A stretch of 64,000 nt of DNA from positions 55,865-119,864 of the forward strand of contig NZ_JACRSN010000009.1 in the NCBI RefSeq assembly GCF_014384705.1. Direction: 5' to 3'. The position numbers were made by a program, and so were the translations under genes. Positions within the stretch are counted from its first letter, which is position 1, and every line of letters begins with the position of its first letter. The notes beneath the pieces were generated by a model. The model was not told the DNA's origin, searched no databases, and saw nothing but the letters and a program-made list of their open reading frames with translations. Shown one piece after another: positions 17,332-26,239 of this stretch. The stretch comes from Yeguia hominis (GTDB lineage Bacteria > Bacillota > Clostridia > Oscillospirales > Acutalibacteraceae).

Positions 17332-18306
17332 ATGAATTACGCAGAGGTGCGGGGATTTAATTATCAGCCGAGTTACGGGTCGACAAGTCTGGAAAACTGG
17401 GTGAACTACCGTCCGGATATTGTCGAACTGGAACTGCGGCGCGGAAAAGCGTATTTCCCGAAATTCAATACGGTGCGCTACTGGCTCTCTTGGGATGCGT
17501 ATTACCGGAAGCCGGAGGTATTCAAGGCGAATTTTGAAAAATCGCTGCAAATTGCGGATTCGCTGGGGCTGAAGGTTATTCCGTGCCTGTTTAACCGCTG
17601 GCACGATCAGACCGGTTACGACAACGGCGGTGTCTATCTCGAAAATATTGCAATGCCGGATTGCTGGGCATATTATCGGCCGCTGTATCTGGAGTATGTG
17701 ATAGACCTGGTTTCGGCACACCGGGAGGATCCCCGGATCCTCGTGTGGGATTTATGCAACGAACCGTTTTCATATCGTGCCGTGACAGAACAGATTCGTC
17801 CGTTTGTCCAGCTGGAACTGGACTGGCTGACAGAGATGTATACCTGTGTGAAGACGCTGCATGCGCGTGCGCCGGTTGGCGTCAGCATCCATCAGGATCA
17901 TGGCAGGGAGGGTCTGGAACGAATCAATGCGGTCAGTGATGTGCTCCTGATTCACCCTTATTATGCCTGCGATCCGGAAACAATTTTTGATCCGGAGCTG
18001 CGTGCGGCATATATTCAAAATGTCGAGATGATGTGCGCGTTTGGAAAGGAAGCGGGAAAGCCGATGCTGGTGACGGAGACCTGCTGGGGCGCTATGCGGG
18101 ATGAGGATCGTGTGGAGATTATCCGCTTTACGCTCGATACGCTGACCAAACACGGGCTGGGATTTGTCGTACACGCGCTGCATTACAGTAAGGTTGCCGA
18201 TCTGCACGACACGGAAGACGGATTTGTCGGGGCGCCTTACAACCTTGCGTTTACCCGGAAAGACGGAGCGATCCGCCCGGGACATGAAATTTTCAATCAG
18301 TATTGA
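17332..18306 (+). CDS. Clan A (GH5-like) glycoside hydrolase, cytoplasmic
   Basis: 324 residues forming a (beta/alpha)8 barrel similar to cellulase/mannanase-type enzymes. The proposed acid/base is Glu144 in WDLCNEPF and the nucleophile Glu249 in VTETCWG; aromatic and basic residues in RYWLSWDAYYRKP and NRWHDQTGYDNGG would line the cleft. There is no signal peptide, so it would act on imported oligosaccharides. AAAGGCGG precedes the ATG. The gene is monocistronic, with its own promoter, operator-like palindrome and a hairpin after the stop. The exact family and substrate are uncertain. Confidence 0.8.
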   Translation: MNYAEVRGFNYQPSYGSTSLENWVNYRPDIVELELRRGKAYFPKFNTVRYWLSWDAYYRKPEVFKANFEKSLQIADSLGLKVIPCLFNRWHDQTGYDNGGVYLENIAMPDCWAYYRPLYLEYVIDLVSAHREDPRILVWDLCNEPFSYRAVTEQIRPFVQLELDWLTEMYTCVKTLHARAPVGVSIHQDHGREGLERINAVSDVLLIHPYYACDPETIFDPELRAAYIQNVEMMCAFGKEAGKPMLVTETCWGAMRDEDRVEIIRFTLDTLTKHGLGFVVHALHYSKVADLHDTEDGFVGAPYNLAFTRKDGAIRPGHEIFNQY

Positions 18307-18319
18307 TAAAAAACAAACC

Positions 18320-18350
18320 CATGCGCTGCGAAAGAAAATCGCAGCGCATG
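18320..18350 (+). terminator. Hairpin after the GH5-like gene
   Basis: CATGCGCTGCGA / TCGCAGCGCATG, a 12-bp perfect stem with a 7-nt loop, followed by a T-rich but interrupted tail (ATTTCGTTTCTGTTTG). Probable terminator. Confidence 0.7.
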
Positions 18351-18570
18351 ATTTCGTTTCTGTTTGATTTGCCGTAAAAGCCAAAAACGGTCTGGAAACT
18401 GGACTTCGATGAAGCGATTCCGAAAGCGGGCACAGTCTCCAGTCAATATTTCACTGTATAGGAGCAAATGGACAGCCCGGATACAAATCCGCAAAGAAAA
18501 AGCAGAAGAAACCGGATATGAAATAAAGCGGATTTCGGGCTGCCGAGAATCGCCTGACGATGTGCAGAAT

Positions 18571-18608
18571 AAAAGAAAAAACCGCCGTTTTCCTAGGAAA
18601 ACAGCGGT
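18571..18608 (-). terminator. Terminator of the tRNA pair
   Basis: The inverted repeat 18581-18608 (ACCGC-GTTTTCC / GGAAAAC-GCGGT, one mismatch) is followed on the minus strand by TTTTTCTTTTATTCT. It lies directly downstream of tRNA-Thr. Confidence 0.85.
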
Positions 18609-18614
18609 TTTTTC

Positions 18615-18691
18615 TGGAGCTGATGACGAGGCTCGAACTCGTGAACCTCTCCCTTACCAAGGGAGTGCTCTGCCTGCTGAGCTACATCAGC
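18615..18691 (-). tRNA. tRNA-Thr (GGT)
   Basis: 77 nt including encoded CCA. Acceptor GCTGATG / CATCAGC; anticodon stem CTCCC / GGGAG with loop TTGGTAA, anticodon GGT; T-arm with GTTCGAGCC. It is cotranscribed with the tRNA-Asp gene four bases upstream. Confidence 0.96.
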
Positions 18692-18695
18692 AAAA

Positions 18696-18772
18696 TGGCG
18701 ACCCGGAACGGGCTCGAACCGTCGACCTCTAGCGTGACAGGCTAGCGTTCTAACCAGCTGAACTACCGGGCC
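18696..18772 (-). tRNA. tRNA-Asp (GTC)
   Basis: 77 nt including encoded CCA. Acceptor GGCCCGG / CCGGGTC with one G-T pair; anticodon stem CTAGC / GCTAG with loop CTGTCAC, anticodon GTC; T-loop GGTTCGAGCC. First gene of the tRNA pair. Confidence 0.96.
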
Positions 18773-18806
18773 ACGTCATCCGGACTAATGCTTGACAGCA
18801 AACAAT

Positions 18807-18835
18807 ATTATAAAGGATCCGGCGTAAAATGTCAA
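18807..18835 (-). promoter_or_regulatory. Promoter of the tRNA-Asp/tRNA-Thr unit
   Basis: Minus strand: perfect TTGACA (18835-18830), 17-bp spacer, perfect TATAAT (18812-18807), as expected for a stable-RNA promoter. Confidence 0.9.
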
Positions 18836-18844
18836 GAAATGTTT

Positions 18845-19399
18845 TTAACTTTTTTGATAAAAAGGAGCAGGAAGTTTTTTCTGCTTTTTTAAAACGCCGC
18901 AAAGCAGCAGCGCGACGCTGCTTCCCAGCAAGGCGCCGGTGAGAATATCCGTCGGAAAATGGACGAAAAGAAAAACACGCGAAAACGCAATCAGGGCGGC
19001 GAGAAGAAGTGCGAGAATTCCAAGACGCCGGTTTCCGTGAAAGAGAACGACGGCAGCGCTGAAGGAAGAAGCCGAGTGCCCGGAAGGAAAAGAATAGGAG
19101 GCTGGGCGCCGGATTAGAAGCTCAATAGCAGGAAACAGGTCACACGGACGCGGCCGTGCAGCCAGCGGTTTGATCAGCAGATCGTTGAGCACAAAGGTGC
19201 CGGCAAGCGCGAGCCCAAGTAAAAGGCCCCATTTGCGGGTTTTGCGGAAGAAAAGCAGAAGTACGGCGGACAAGATCCAGAAGATGCCGGCGTTTCCCAG
19301 TGCGGTGATGAGCGGAAAAATTGCATCCGTAACCGGATTGTGAAAATGCGCTTGTATGAACAGGATAACGGCTTCATCAAAAGTCTGAATAGCCTGCAA
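18845..19399 (-). CDS. PAP2-family membrane phosphatase
   Basis: 184 residues with about five membrane segments. The three phosphatase motifs are present: KPLAARPRP, then PSGHSASSF, then SRVFLFVHFPTD, with the catalytic His in the last. Enzymes of this family remove phosphate from lipid pyrophosphates such as undecaprenyl pyrophosphate or from phosphatidates, with the active site outside the membrane. AAGGAGGAATTC precedes the ATG. It stands alone, pointing away from the P-type ATPase. Substrate cannot be read from sequence. Confidence 0.9.
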   Translation of the reverse strand: MQAIQTFDEAVILFIQAHFHNPVTDAIFPLITALGNAGIFWILSAVLLLFFRKTRKWGLLLGLALAGTFVLNDLLIKPLAARPRPCDLFPAIELLIRRPASYSFPSGHSASSFSAAVVLFHGNRRLGILALLLAALIAFSRVFLFVHFPTDILTGALLGSSVALLLCGVLKKQKKLPAPFYQKS

Positions 19400-19637
19400 G
19401 TGAATTCCTCCTTGTGATGAAATTTTAGAAATAAATCTTGAAAATTAACGATTGTTTGGCGGCTGATTTGGCTTGCGGCAAAAGCAAGAGCGCAGAGAAG
19501 CGCACTTGCAATAAGACGGTCTTTTGCACCGGCGATAAACAGTTCATTTAAGATGATTATAACACGAAGTGTTTAAAAAGAGAATACCAAACAGGGACAC
19601 GCGAATATATATAGAAAGCGGCGGAGGACGTTCGAAT

Positions 19638-19653
19638 TTGAAAACGCTTTTAA
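19638..19653 (+). promoter_or_regulatory. Possible catabolite-response (cre) element
   Basis: TTGAAAACGCTTTTAA fits the CcpA consensus WTGNAANCGNWNNCAW at all fixed positions but one (T for C near the 3' end). It lies 28 bp before the P-type ATPase start. The promoter itself is not obvious, so this is tentative. Confidence 0.35.
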
Positions 19654-19680
19654 GCGCTGCATGAAAAAGGAGTTGACGCG

Positions 19681-22329
19681 ATGGACTGGCAGAGTCTGAA
19701 ACAGGACGAAGTCCTGGAACGCTTAAGAACCGATGCGGTTTATGGAATTTCGGAATTGCAAGCGGAAAAGCGCAGGGCAGTGTATGGGGAAAACAAATTG
19801 ATGGAAAAAAAGAAAAAGAACCTGTTTCTGCAGTTTTTGGCGCAGTTTTCCGATTTTATGGTGCTGATTCTGCTTGCCGCTGCTGCAATTTCGTTTGTGA
19901 TTTCCTATTTAAACGCGGATCAGGATTATGTGGATTCCATCATTATTCTGGCCATCGTAGTTTTAAATGCCGTAATTGGCGTAATTCAGGAGAGCCGTGC
20001 AGAACATGCAATTGAGGCGCTCCGCAAGCTTTCCACGCCGCACGCCCGTGTGATCCGTTCCGGAAAAACGATGCAGATTCCGTCCGGAGCGGTTGTGCCG
20101 GGCGATATTGTGCTGTTAGAGACCGGCGATCTAGTTCCGGCTGATTTGCGTCTGTTGGAGGCAACGGATCTGACAGCGGAAGAATCGGCGTTAACCGGGG
20201 AATCGGTGTCGGTTGAAAAGAATGCGGATGTCCTTGTTTCGCCGGAAGCAGCACTGGGAGACCGGCAAAACATGTTGTTTTTTGGGAGCAGTGTTTCCGG
20301 CGGACGCGGAAAAGGCGTTGTTGTGGGGATCGGTATGGACACGCAGATGGGACATATCGCGGGGATGATCAATCGGGAGGAGACACCGCAGACGCCGCTG
20401 CAGAAACGGCTGGCGCAAACGGGAAAAATTTTGGGAATCGGGGCAATCGGAATCTGTGCGGTGATTTTTGTGTTGGGCCTGCTGCAAAAGACCGATCCGC
20501 TGGAAATGTTTATGATGTCCGTCAGCCTGGCGGTTGCTGCAATTCCAGAAGGACTTCCGGCAGTGGTGACGATCGTTTTGGCGGTTGGCGTGCGCCGGAT
20601 GGCGGCCCATCATGCGATTGTCCGACGATTGCCGGCGGTGGAAACTTTAGGAAGCGCCAGCGTGATTTGTTCTGATAAAACGGGAACCCTGACGCAAAAC
20701 CGTATGACCGTCACGGAGATTTGTACGCTGGAAGGCGTTCAAACCGGAGAAGTGGCGCAGGAACTCTTGCGGATGGCTGCACTCTGCAATAACTGTACTG
20801 TTGAAAATGGAAACGTGCGAGGCGAAGCGACGGAGGCCGCGCTTGTCAAGGCCTGTACGGTGTCCAAGATAGAGCTGGAGAAAAAATATCCGCGTATTCG
20901 GGAAATTGCCTTTTCTTCCAGACGAAAACGGATGACGACCATCCATCGTCTGAACAATGGGCGGTTCCTAATCCTTATGAAGGGCGCACCGGATGTTTTG
21001 ATGCAATATTGCTCCGGGTGTCGTCAGGCAAACAGCGTCATTCCGATGGATGCAGGAGTACGGCTGAAGCTCAGCCGGAAAAATGAGGAAATGGCCGCCC
21101 GTGCGCTGCGCGTGCTGGGGGTCGCTTATCGGGAAACCGCGGCGCTTCCGCGGGATACCGCTGCTGCGGAGAGCGGACTGGTGTTTTACGGCTTTGTTGG
21201 AATGCAGGATCCGCCGCGTCCCAGAGTGGCGGATTCGGTTCACCTGTGTAAAAATGCCGGAATCCGCCCGGTTATGATTACCGGCGACCACAAAACGACG
21301 GCTGCCGCTGTTGCCAGAGAAATTGGGATTCTGGAGACAGACGGCGTTGTTTTAACAGGCGCGGAGCTGGATCGGATGGATGATCAGGCGATGCAGCAGG
21401 CAGTTACCCGCTGCCGGGTTTTTGCGCGCGTTTCTCCGGAGCACAAGGTGCGGATCGTAAAGGCTTATCAGGCATTAGGCGAAACGGTAGCCATGACGGG
21501 TGACGGCGTAAATGATGCACCGGCCTTGAAAACGGCCGACATTGGCTGCGCGATGGGCAGATCCGGAACGGAAGTTGCCAAAGCCGCGGCCGATCTAATT
21601 TTGACGGATGACGATTTTACAACCATCGTCTCTGCGGTCAGAGAGGGCAGAGGTATTTATGAAAATATCCGCAGAACGGTGCATTTCCTGCTTTCCTGTA
21701 ATATTGGCGAAATTTTGACAGTCTTTGCTTCTGTTTTAATGCGGCTTCCGGCGCCGCTGCTGGCAATTCAGCTTCTCTGGGTGAATCTGGTTACCGATTC
21801 GCTTCCGGCTTTGGCGCTAGGCGTGGAGCCAATTGCAAAGGACGTGATGGAGCATCCGCCGGTGCGGCGGAAAGAAGGTCTGTTTTCCGGCGGACTCTGG
21901 TACAGCATTCTGATTGAGGGATGCTTGATTGGTGCGCTGTCACTGCTCGCCTATACGATCGGGCGCGTGTTTTTTGATTCGGATGCTTCGATGCCGGTGA
22001 TTGGGCGGACAATGGCATTCGCGGTTCTCAGTTTGTCACAAGTTGCCCATACCTTTAATATGCGGTCGCTGAAGTCCATTGCACAAACAGGTCTGCTTTC
22101 AAAGTCAAAGCTTTTACCGGCAGCGGCAGTCTGTTTGTTGTTGCAGATTTCCGTGATCAGTATTCCCCCTCTGGCGGCGGTGTTTCGGACCGTGCCGCTT
22201 TCGGGAATGCAGTGGCTGATCATCTTGGCGCTGTCGGTTGTTCCGCTTGTAATGGTGGAATTGGAAAGGCGTATTCCGCATAACAGGCAAAAAGCTCCGG
22301 TAAAACAGATGAAAAAAAGTAAAAAATAA
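19681..22329 (+). CDS. Calcium-type cation-transporting P-type ATPase
   Basis: 882 residues, the size of P2A/P2B pumps. Cation ATPase N-terminal domain at the start (LERLRTDAVYGISELQAEKR), actuator loop ALTGESVSVEK, membrane ion-site PEGLPAVVTIVLAVGVRRMA, phosphorylation site Asp332 in SDKTGTLTQN, nucleotide domain MKGAPDVL, hinge MTGDGVNDAPALKTADIG, then the C-terminal four-helix domain (LLWVNLVTDSLPALALGVEP). It should export Ca2+ or another divalent cation using ATP. AAAAGGAG lies before the ATG. It appears monocistronic. Confidence 0.93.
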   Translation: MDWQSLKQDEVLERLRTDAVYGISELQAEKRRAVYGENKLMEKKKKNLFLQFLAQFSDFMVLILLAAAAISFVISYLNADQDYVDSIIILAIVVLNAVIGVIQESRAEHAIEALRKLSTPHARVIRSGKTMQIPSGAVVPGDIVLLETGDLVPADLRLLEATDLTAEESALTGESVSVEKNADVLVSPEAALGDRQNMLFFGSSVSGGRGKGVVVGIGMDTQMGHIAGMINREETPQTPLQKRLAQTGKILGIGAIGICAVIFVLGLLQKTDPLEMFMMSVSLAVAAIPEGLPAVVTIVLAVGVRRMAAHHAIVRRLPAVETLGSASVICSDKTGTLTQNRMTVTEICTLEGVQTGEVAQELLRMAALCNNCTVENGNVRGEATEAALVKACTVSKIELEKKYPRIREIAFSSRRKRMTTIHRLNNGRFLILMKGAPDVLMQYCSGCRQANSVIPMDAGVRLKLSRKNEEMAARALRVLGVAYRETAALPRDTAAAESGLVFYGFVGMQDPPRPRVADSVHLCKNAGIRPVMITGDHKTTAAAVAREIGILETDGVVLTGAELDRMDDQAMQQAVTRCRVFARVSPEHKVRIVKAYQALGETVAMTGDGVNDAPALKTADIGCAMGRSGTEVAKAAADLILTDDDFTTIVSAVREGRGIYENIRRTVHFLLSCNIGEILTVFASVLMRLPAPLLAIQLLWVNLVTDSLPALALGVEPIAKDVMEHPPVRRKEGLFSGGLWYSILIEGCLIGALSLLAYTIGRVFFDSDASMPVIGRTMAFAVLSLSQVAHTFNMRSLKSIAQTGLLSKSKLLPAAAVCLLLQISVISIPPLAAVFRTVPLSGMQWLIILALSVVPLVMVELERRIPHNRQKAPVKQMKKSKK

Positions 22330-22340
22330 TCACGTAGGTA

Positions 22341-22369
22341 TTGAAAAATGATGAAAAAGCGTGTATGAT
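22341..22369 (+). promoter_or_regulatory. Promoter of the DUF6514-like gene
   Basis: TTGAAA (22341-22346), 17-bp spacer, TATGAT (22364-22369), about 40 bp before the start codon. Confidence 0.7.
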
Positions 22370-22410
22370 AGAAACCAGAGAAAATTTTTCACGGGGAGTT
22401 TGTTAGAGGA

Positions 22411-22674
22411 ATGAAACAGAGAATTGCAGAAACAAAAGGACTGACAGAACGGTTTTGCCTGCAATATGATGTTGTGGGTGACGAGGAGAACGGGTACGGA
22501 ATCGAGATCACGTTGATCGAAGATGGCAACAAAACCACTGAGCGGTGTTCCGGTATCACCAATTGCTACTTTTATGCCAAAAAGCTAGCAAAGGAACTCG
22601 CGTCTGAAGCAGTATTTCCGGTTCATCTGGAAGATATCGTTCGGGATGTCATGTCCGACTGGAAGGTTTTTTGA
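22411..22674 (+). CDS. Small DUF6514-like protein of unknown function
   Basis: 87 residues: an N-terminal beta-rich half (FCLQYDVVGDEENGYGIEITLI) and a C-terminal helix with YFYAKKLAKELASEAVFPVHLEDIVRD-like text (KKLAKELASEAVFPVH). This pattern resembles small clostridial DUF6514 proteins, which appear to be short cytoplasmic proteins of unknown role. It has its own promoter and a GGGGAG ribosome site. No transmembrane or catalytic motif is visible. Confidence 0.7.
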   Translation: MKQRIAETKGLTERFCLQYDVVGDEENGYGIEITLIEDGNKTTERCSGITNCYFYAKKLAKELASEAVFPVHLEDIVRDVMSDWKVF

Positions 22675-22724
22675 GCGAAAGCGAGAGAAATCCAACAGGC
22701 GCCGGGGGTGTCTAAGACACAGAA

Positions 22725-22769
22725 AGCAGAATCCCTGTTTTTCGATCAAATCAAAATAGGGATTCTGCT
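22725..22769. repeat. Long inverted repeat at the edge of the decayed beta-helix gene
   Basis: AGCAGAATCCCT (22725-22736) and AGGGATTCTGCT (22758-22769) are perfectly complementary, with TTTT/AAAA extending the stem inward. There is no T-tract on either side, so it is not a classical terminator. Confidence 0.6.
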
Positions 22770-22771
22770 CA

Positions 22772-23450
22772 GATGGCGTTAGCGGCGGCGTTTTGGACGG
22801 GAACGGCCTTGCCAGCTGCATGTCACTGCTGCGCTTTAAACATTTTACGATTCGGGATATGGCATTTCGAAATGGCAAACAGTATGGCCTGCGGATTGAG
22901 GAACGCGGCAGCCTGTGGACCTATGAGCTGGTTGCAACAAACTGCTACTTTAAATGCACAATGCCGGGACTTGGCGGAAATGCAGCGGTTAGTTCTCTGG
23001 GCGGGGACAGTCACTTTGTGGATTGTATCTGTGTAGATTGTACCGTTGGATTTGAACTTCTGGGAGGCGGGTCGAACCGCCTGACTCGCTGTCACGTGTG
23101 GGGGGCCGATTCCGCCGCGCAAAGAGGGCGAATTGCCGGAAATGCTGGTGCACTCTGTAAATTATCGAATCAACTGCAAAGATACGATTTTAACGGATTG
23201 CTATGCCGATACCGGCGAGACCGGATTTGAAATCAGCGCGGATACGCGCCTGATTGGATGCAGTTATTATAACAATTTTGTGTACGGTTTGGACAATGTG
23301 GTAGGGATTCAGCATTTTGATGGCCGTCTGACCGTATCGGACGGTTACTTCCGTCAGACGAGTCCGCATGCACAACTGTATGTTGGAAATGGGGAACATG
23401 TCATCTGGCGCGATAATATTCTGACCGGCGGATTGAAGCTGCCGGAATAA
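22772..23450 (+). pseudogene. Right-handed beta-helix (pectate-lyase-like) protein remnant, truncated and frameshifted
   Basis: The reading begins abruptly at DGVSGGVLDGNGLAS, a typical early motif of pectinase-like beta-helix proteins, with nothing coding before it. It runs to about 23110 in one frame (TRCHVWG) and continues one frame later (PPRKEGELPEMLVHSVNYRINCKDTILTDCY, split here at the junction) to a stop at 23450. The shift coincides with a run of six G at 23100-23105: one extra G explains it. The repeated C-x-D/N strand ladder (NCYF, DCIC, RCHVW, DCYAD, GCSYY) fits a solenoid. It is probably a decayed polysaccharide lyase/hydrolase domain. The promoter and N-terminus are missing. Confidence 0.7.
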
Positions 23451-23974
23451 CACGCGGAAAGGGCTATAGATGCAGGGCGTTTTGAGCCGCGCCCGCGCTG
23501 TATGCAGCTAGTAGCTGCTGGGAGACGGGGCAAATTTCCCCTGTAGGACTTGGAAATCTATCTTTTCCGGTTGTGCTTGATAAAAATAAACGCAGCGCGG
23601 CACCGGGTGAAGGGGTGCCGCGCTGCGTTGTTATATAGACGGATCGATGGTATTTTAGCGGAGATTGGGCGCTGTGCGTGAAGAGGATGCATTGCAATCA
23701 GATGCATTCCGAGCTTTGGCGCTTTCTCTATATAAGGCAAGACATACAACTACCACGTGTGAGCTAGGTTGCTGGGACCATACAAGCGACAAAAAGCAGG
23801 ATGTGGTTTTGGCAGGCTGAAAGGCGTCCAAGAAAAAGCAAACATGCCGTCCAACCGTACGGTCGGGTTAATTGGGCAATGAAGAACGTAAAAATGAAAG
23901 AAGAACAGATCGGAGTCAGAACCGCGTTTGTTGTCAAACCATTCCCAAATCCAACTGTTCAAAAAATTTAGAAA
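23451..23974. other. Non-coding stretch between the beta-helix remnant and the 5S terminator
   Basis: No credible gene is visible on either strand: open frames are short, lack ribosome sites and have no family motifs. It holds one strong hairpin (23589-23629), listed separately. Confidence 0.5.
23576..23629 (-). terminator. Strong hairpin with minus-strand T-rich tail
   Basis: AACGCAGCGCGGCACC and GGTGCCGCGCTGCGTT form a perfect 16-bp stem (23589-23604 with 23614-23629) around a 9-nt loop. On the minus strand TTTATTTTTATC follows, as in a terminator. No gene that would use it is evident between here and the 5S terminator. Confidence 0.6.
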
Positions 23975-24008
23975 CAAAAAACAAAAAAACCGCCTTTAAA
24001 AGGCGGTT
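23975..24008 (-). terminator. Terminator of the 5S rRNA gene
   Basis: AACCGCCTTT / AAAAGGCGGTT palindrome (23988-24008) followed on the minus strand by TTTTTTGTTTTTTGTTTC, six bases after the end of 5S rRNA. Confidence 0.9.
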
Positions 24009-24013
24009 CATAT

Positions 24014-24129
<116 letters not shown>

Positions 24130-24160
24130 TGTTTTGCTGCCCTCGCGAGTCAGCTTCTAT

Positions 24161-24189
24161 ATATTATCATACCTTTTTTAAAAATGCAA
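24161..24189 (-). promoter_or_regulatory. Promoter of the stand-alone 5S rRNA gene
   Basis: Minus strand TTGCAT (24189-24184), 17-bp spacer, TAATAT (24166-24161), about 25 bp before the mature 5' end. The short pre-5S leader contains CTCGCGAG, a possible processing stem. Confidence 0.8.
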
Positions 24190-24470
24190 GCCTTTTTTCA
24201 AAAAAAATAAAATTTTATTGTTCTTGTATTCTTTAAAGGAAAAGAACTCTTAAAATCAATTAAAAAGAACGTATAAAAATTCCTTCTTCTAAGGAAATGA
24301 CCGCCGGTTCAGCGTGCTGTTCCCAATACCGGAACAGAGACATACAAAAATAGAAAACTGCCAATGAATGTGCGGGTTCGGTTTGCAGTGGGATGATGCA
24401 GCAATTGGCGGCTTTAGCGACTTCCCTAAAAAAACATGAAAAAATTTTGAATATTTCGGGTCGAAAGCAA

Positions 24471-24499
24471 TTGAAAAATGCAATAAAATGTAATAAGAT
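24471..24499 (+). promoter_or_regulatory. Promoter of the NCS2 permease leader
   Basis: TTGAAA (24471-24476), 17-bp spacer, TAAGAT (24494-24499). Start near 24506 gives a leader of about 170 nt before the permease. Confidence 0.7.
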
Positions 24500-24534
24500 A
24501 AAAAAGGAAAATGTATGCACGATAAGAGAGAAAT

Positions 24535-24630
24535 ATCCCAGACGGTCTGTTGTTTTAGCGGTTCCAAATGGAATTGCTGGAATTTGCTTTTCAAACAAGC
24601 GGCGGCAGATCCCTGGGATGTGATTTTTTT
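24535..24630 (+). promoter_or_regulatory. Structured leader RNA before the NCS2 permease (riboswitch or attenuator candidate)
   Basis: P1: ATCCCAG (24535-24541) with CTGGGAT (24613-24619), continued inward by GGTCTG with CAGATC. Inside are two hairpins: AGCGGTTCC with GGAATTGCT around loop AAAT (9 bp including two G-U pairs), and TTTGC...CAAA or GCTT...AAGC. Together they form a three-way junction. GTGATTTTTTTG follows P1 at once, as in a terminator. The known purine-riboswitch core is absent. Confidence 0.5.
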
Positions 24631-24678
24631 GTCGTTGTATACGCAGGAGAGAAATATTAGAGAGGGGAACAGGTGTTC

Positions 24679-26088
24679 ATGGAGAAGTTTTTTAAACTCA
24701 AAGAAAATGGCACAACCGTTCGCACAGAGTTCCGCGCAGGTCTGACAACATTCTTTGCAATGGTGTATATCCTGATGGTCAATGCGAACATGTTTGCCAA
24801 TCCGTTTGGAGACGGAACAGAGGCTCTGGGCGTTTCCTACGGCGCAATTTATATTGCAACCGCAATTTCCGCAATTATCGGAACGATTTTGATCGGCTTG
24901 CTTGCCAATCTGCCGCTTGCACAGGCGAGTGGTATGGGACTCAATGCATTCTTCGTTTATACGGTTTGTGTTGGTTTCGGCCTTACGTACGCAAATGCAT
25001 TGGTTCTGGTTTTGATTGACGGTATTGTCTTCATCCTTCTGACTGTTACCGGTCTGCGCAAAAAGATTTTCACGGCGATTCCGCAGGCTGTCCGCGTGGC
25101 AATTCCTGCTGGTATCGGCCTGTTTATCGCGTTCCTCGGTTTGCAGAATTCCGGAATTGTCATTCCGAGCACCTCGACAGGCGTTACGCTCGGTTCCTTC
25201 AACCTGCTTTCCGGTTCTTGGGGTGCAGTAATGCCGATGCTCGTGACGATTGCTGCGGTTCTGGCAATTGCCATTATGTCGAAGAGAAATGTTCGCGGCG
25301 CAGTCCTGTGGGGCATCCTCGGCGGCGCAGTTCTGTATTATTTGCTTGGATTGACGGTGCCGGAGTTTTATGCAAATCTTGGAATCGCGATGTCTCATCC
25401 GTTTGAGGCGTTTAAGGCATTTGGCACCGAAGCATTCGGCAAAGTCTTTACGGAAGGCTTTGACTTCTCTGTGTTTGCAGCAGAACATGGCGTTGCAAAC
25501 TTGGTTTTGACGATCGTTACAACCGCACTGGCTTTCTGCATGGTCGATATGTTTGATACCATTGGTACGCTGTATGGTGCTTGCGCACGCGGCAACATGC
25601 TGACCGAAGAGGGTGAAGTTCCGCGTATGGATCGCGCGATGCTGGCGGACGCAATTGCGACCACAACCGGCGCAATCTGCGGTACTTCCACCGTTACGAC
25701 GTTTGTAGAGTCTTCTGCAGGTGTTGCGGAAGGCGGCCGTACGGGCCTCTCCTCGATGTTCACGGCGGTATTCTTCTTTATTGCAATGTTCCTCAGTCCG
25801 ATCGCACAGCTGATTCCCGGATGCGCAACCGCTGCGGCACTGGTTTATGTCGGCGTCCTGATGATGGGCTGCGTGAAAGAAATTGATTGGCATTCTGCGG
25901 ATATTGCGGTTCCTGCGTTCCTTACAATGGCGCTCATGCCGTTTGCCTACAATATTTCCTACGGTATCGCGTTCGGTTTGATCTCCTATGTAGTGATTAA
26001 GCTGTTCACCGGCAAGGTAAAAGAAATTAAAGCTGGAACCTGGGTCATCACGCTGCTGTTCCTTGCCATGCTTTTCCTGACACACTAA
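24679..26088 (+). CDS. NCS2-family nucleobase permease (guanine/hypoxanthine type)
   Basis: About 470 residues with a dozen membrane segments. The AzgA/PbuG-type pattern is clear: RTEFRAGLTTFFAMVYILMVN, GMGLNAFFVYTVC, IPAGIGLFIAFLGLQNSGI, MVDMFDTIGTLYGACARGNML, CGTSTVTTFVESSAGVAEGGRTGL (read in two parts), GVLMMGCVKEIDW. It imports purine bases by proton symport. ATG 24679 gives the family's usual MEKFFKLKENGT start; GTG 24673, better spaced from GAGGGG, is an alternative. It sits behind a structured leader, and the genome encodes nearby purine synthesis genes, so purine-linked control is plausible. Confidence 0.92.
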   Translation: MEKFFKLKENGTTVRTEFRAGLTTFFAMVYILMVNANMFANPFGDGTEALGVSYGAIYIATAISAIIGTILIGLLANLPLAQASGMGLNAFFVYTVCVGFGLTYANALVLVLIDGIVFILLTVTGLRKKIFTAIPQAVRVAIPAGIGLFIAFLGLQNSGIVIPSTSTGVTLGSFNLLSGSWGAVMPMLVTIAAVLAIAIMSKRNVRGAVLWGILGGAVLYYLLGLTVPEFYANLGIAMSHPFEAFKAFGTEAFGKVFTEGFDFSVFAAEHGVANLVLTIVTTALAFCMVDMFDTIGTLYGACARGNMLTEEGEVPRMDRAMLADAIATTTGAICGTSTVTTFVESSAGVAEGGRTGLSSMFTAVFFFIAMFLSPIAQLIPGCATAAALVYVGVLMMGCVKEIDWHSADIAVPAFLTMALMPFAYNISYGIAFGLISYVVIKLFTGKVKEIKAGTWVITLLFLAMLFLTH

Positions 26089-26131
26089 GTTTCGATTTTA
26101 TAAAGCGTTTTATACTCGAGGGTTTTATACA

Positions 26132-26170
26132 AAGACCGGTTTTCCATACACTGGAAAGCCGGTCTTTTGT
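26132..26170 (+). terminator. Terminator of the NCS2 permease gene
   Basis: AAGACCGG-TTTCCA with TGGAAA-CCGGTCTT, near-perfect stem with loop TACAC, followed by TTGTT. Confidence 0.88.
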
Positions 26171-26239
26171 TCGTATTATGGTTATGGCTTTAGCCAGTTG
26201 AGGACGGAAGGTCCGAAACAAACAACCACCCGCAATGCG

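Noticed and set aside
24500..24678. Purine (guanine/adenine) riboswitch before the NCS2 permease
   Set aside because: The conserved junction and loop sequences of that class are absent and the hairpin loops differ in length.
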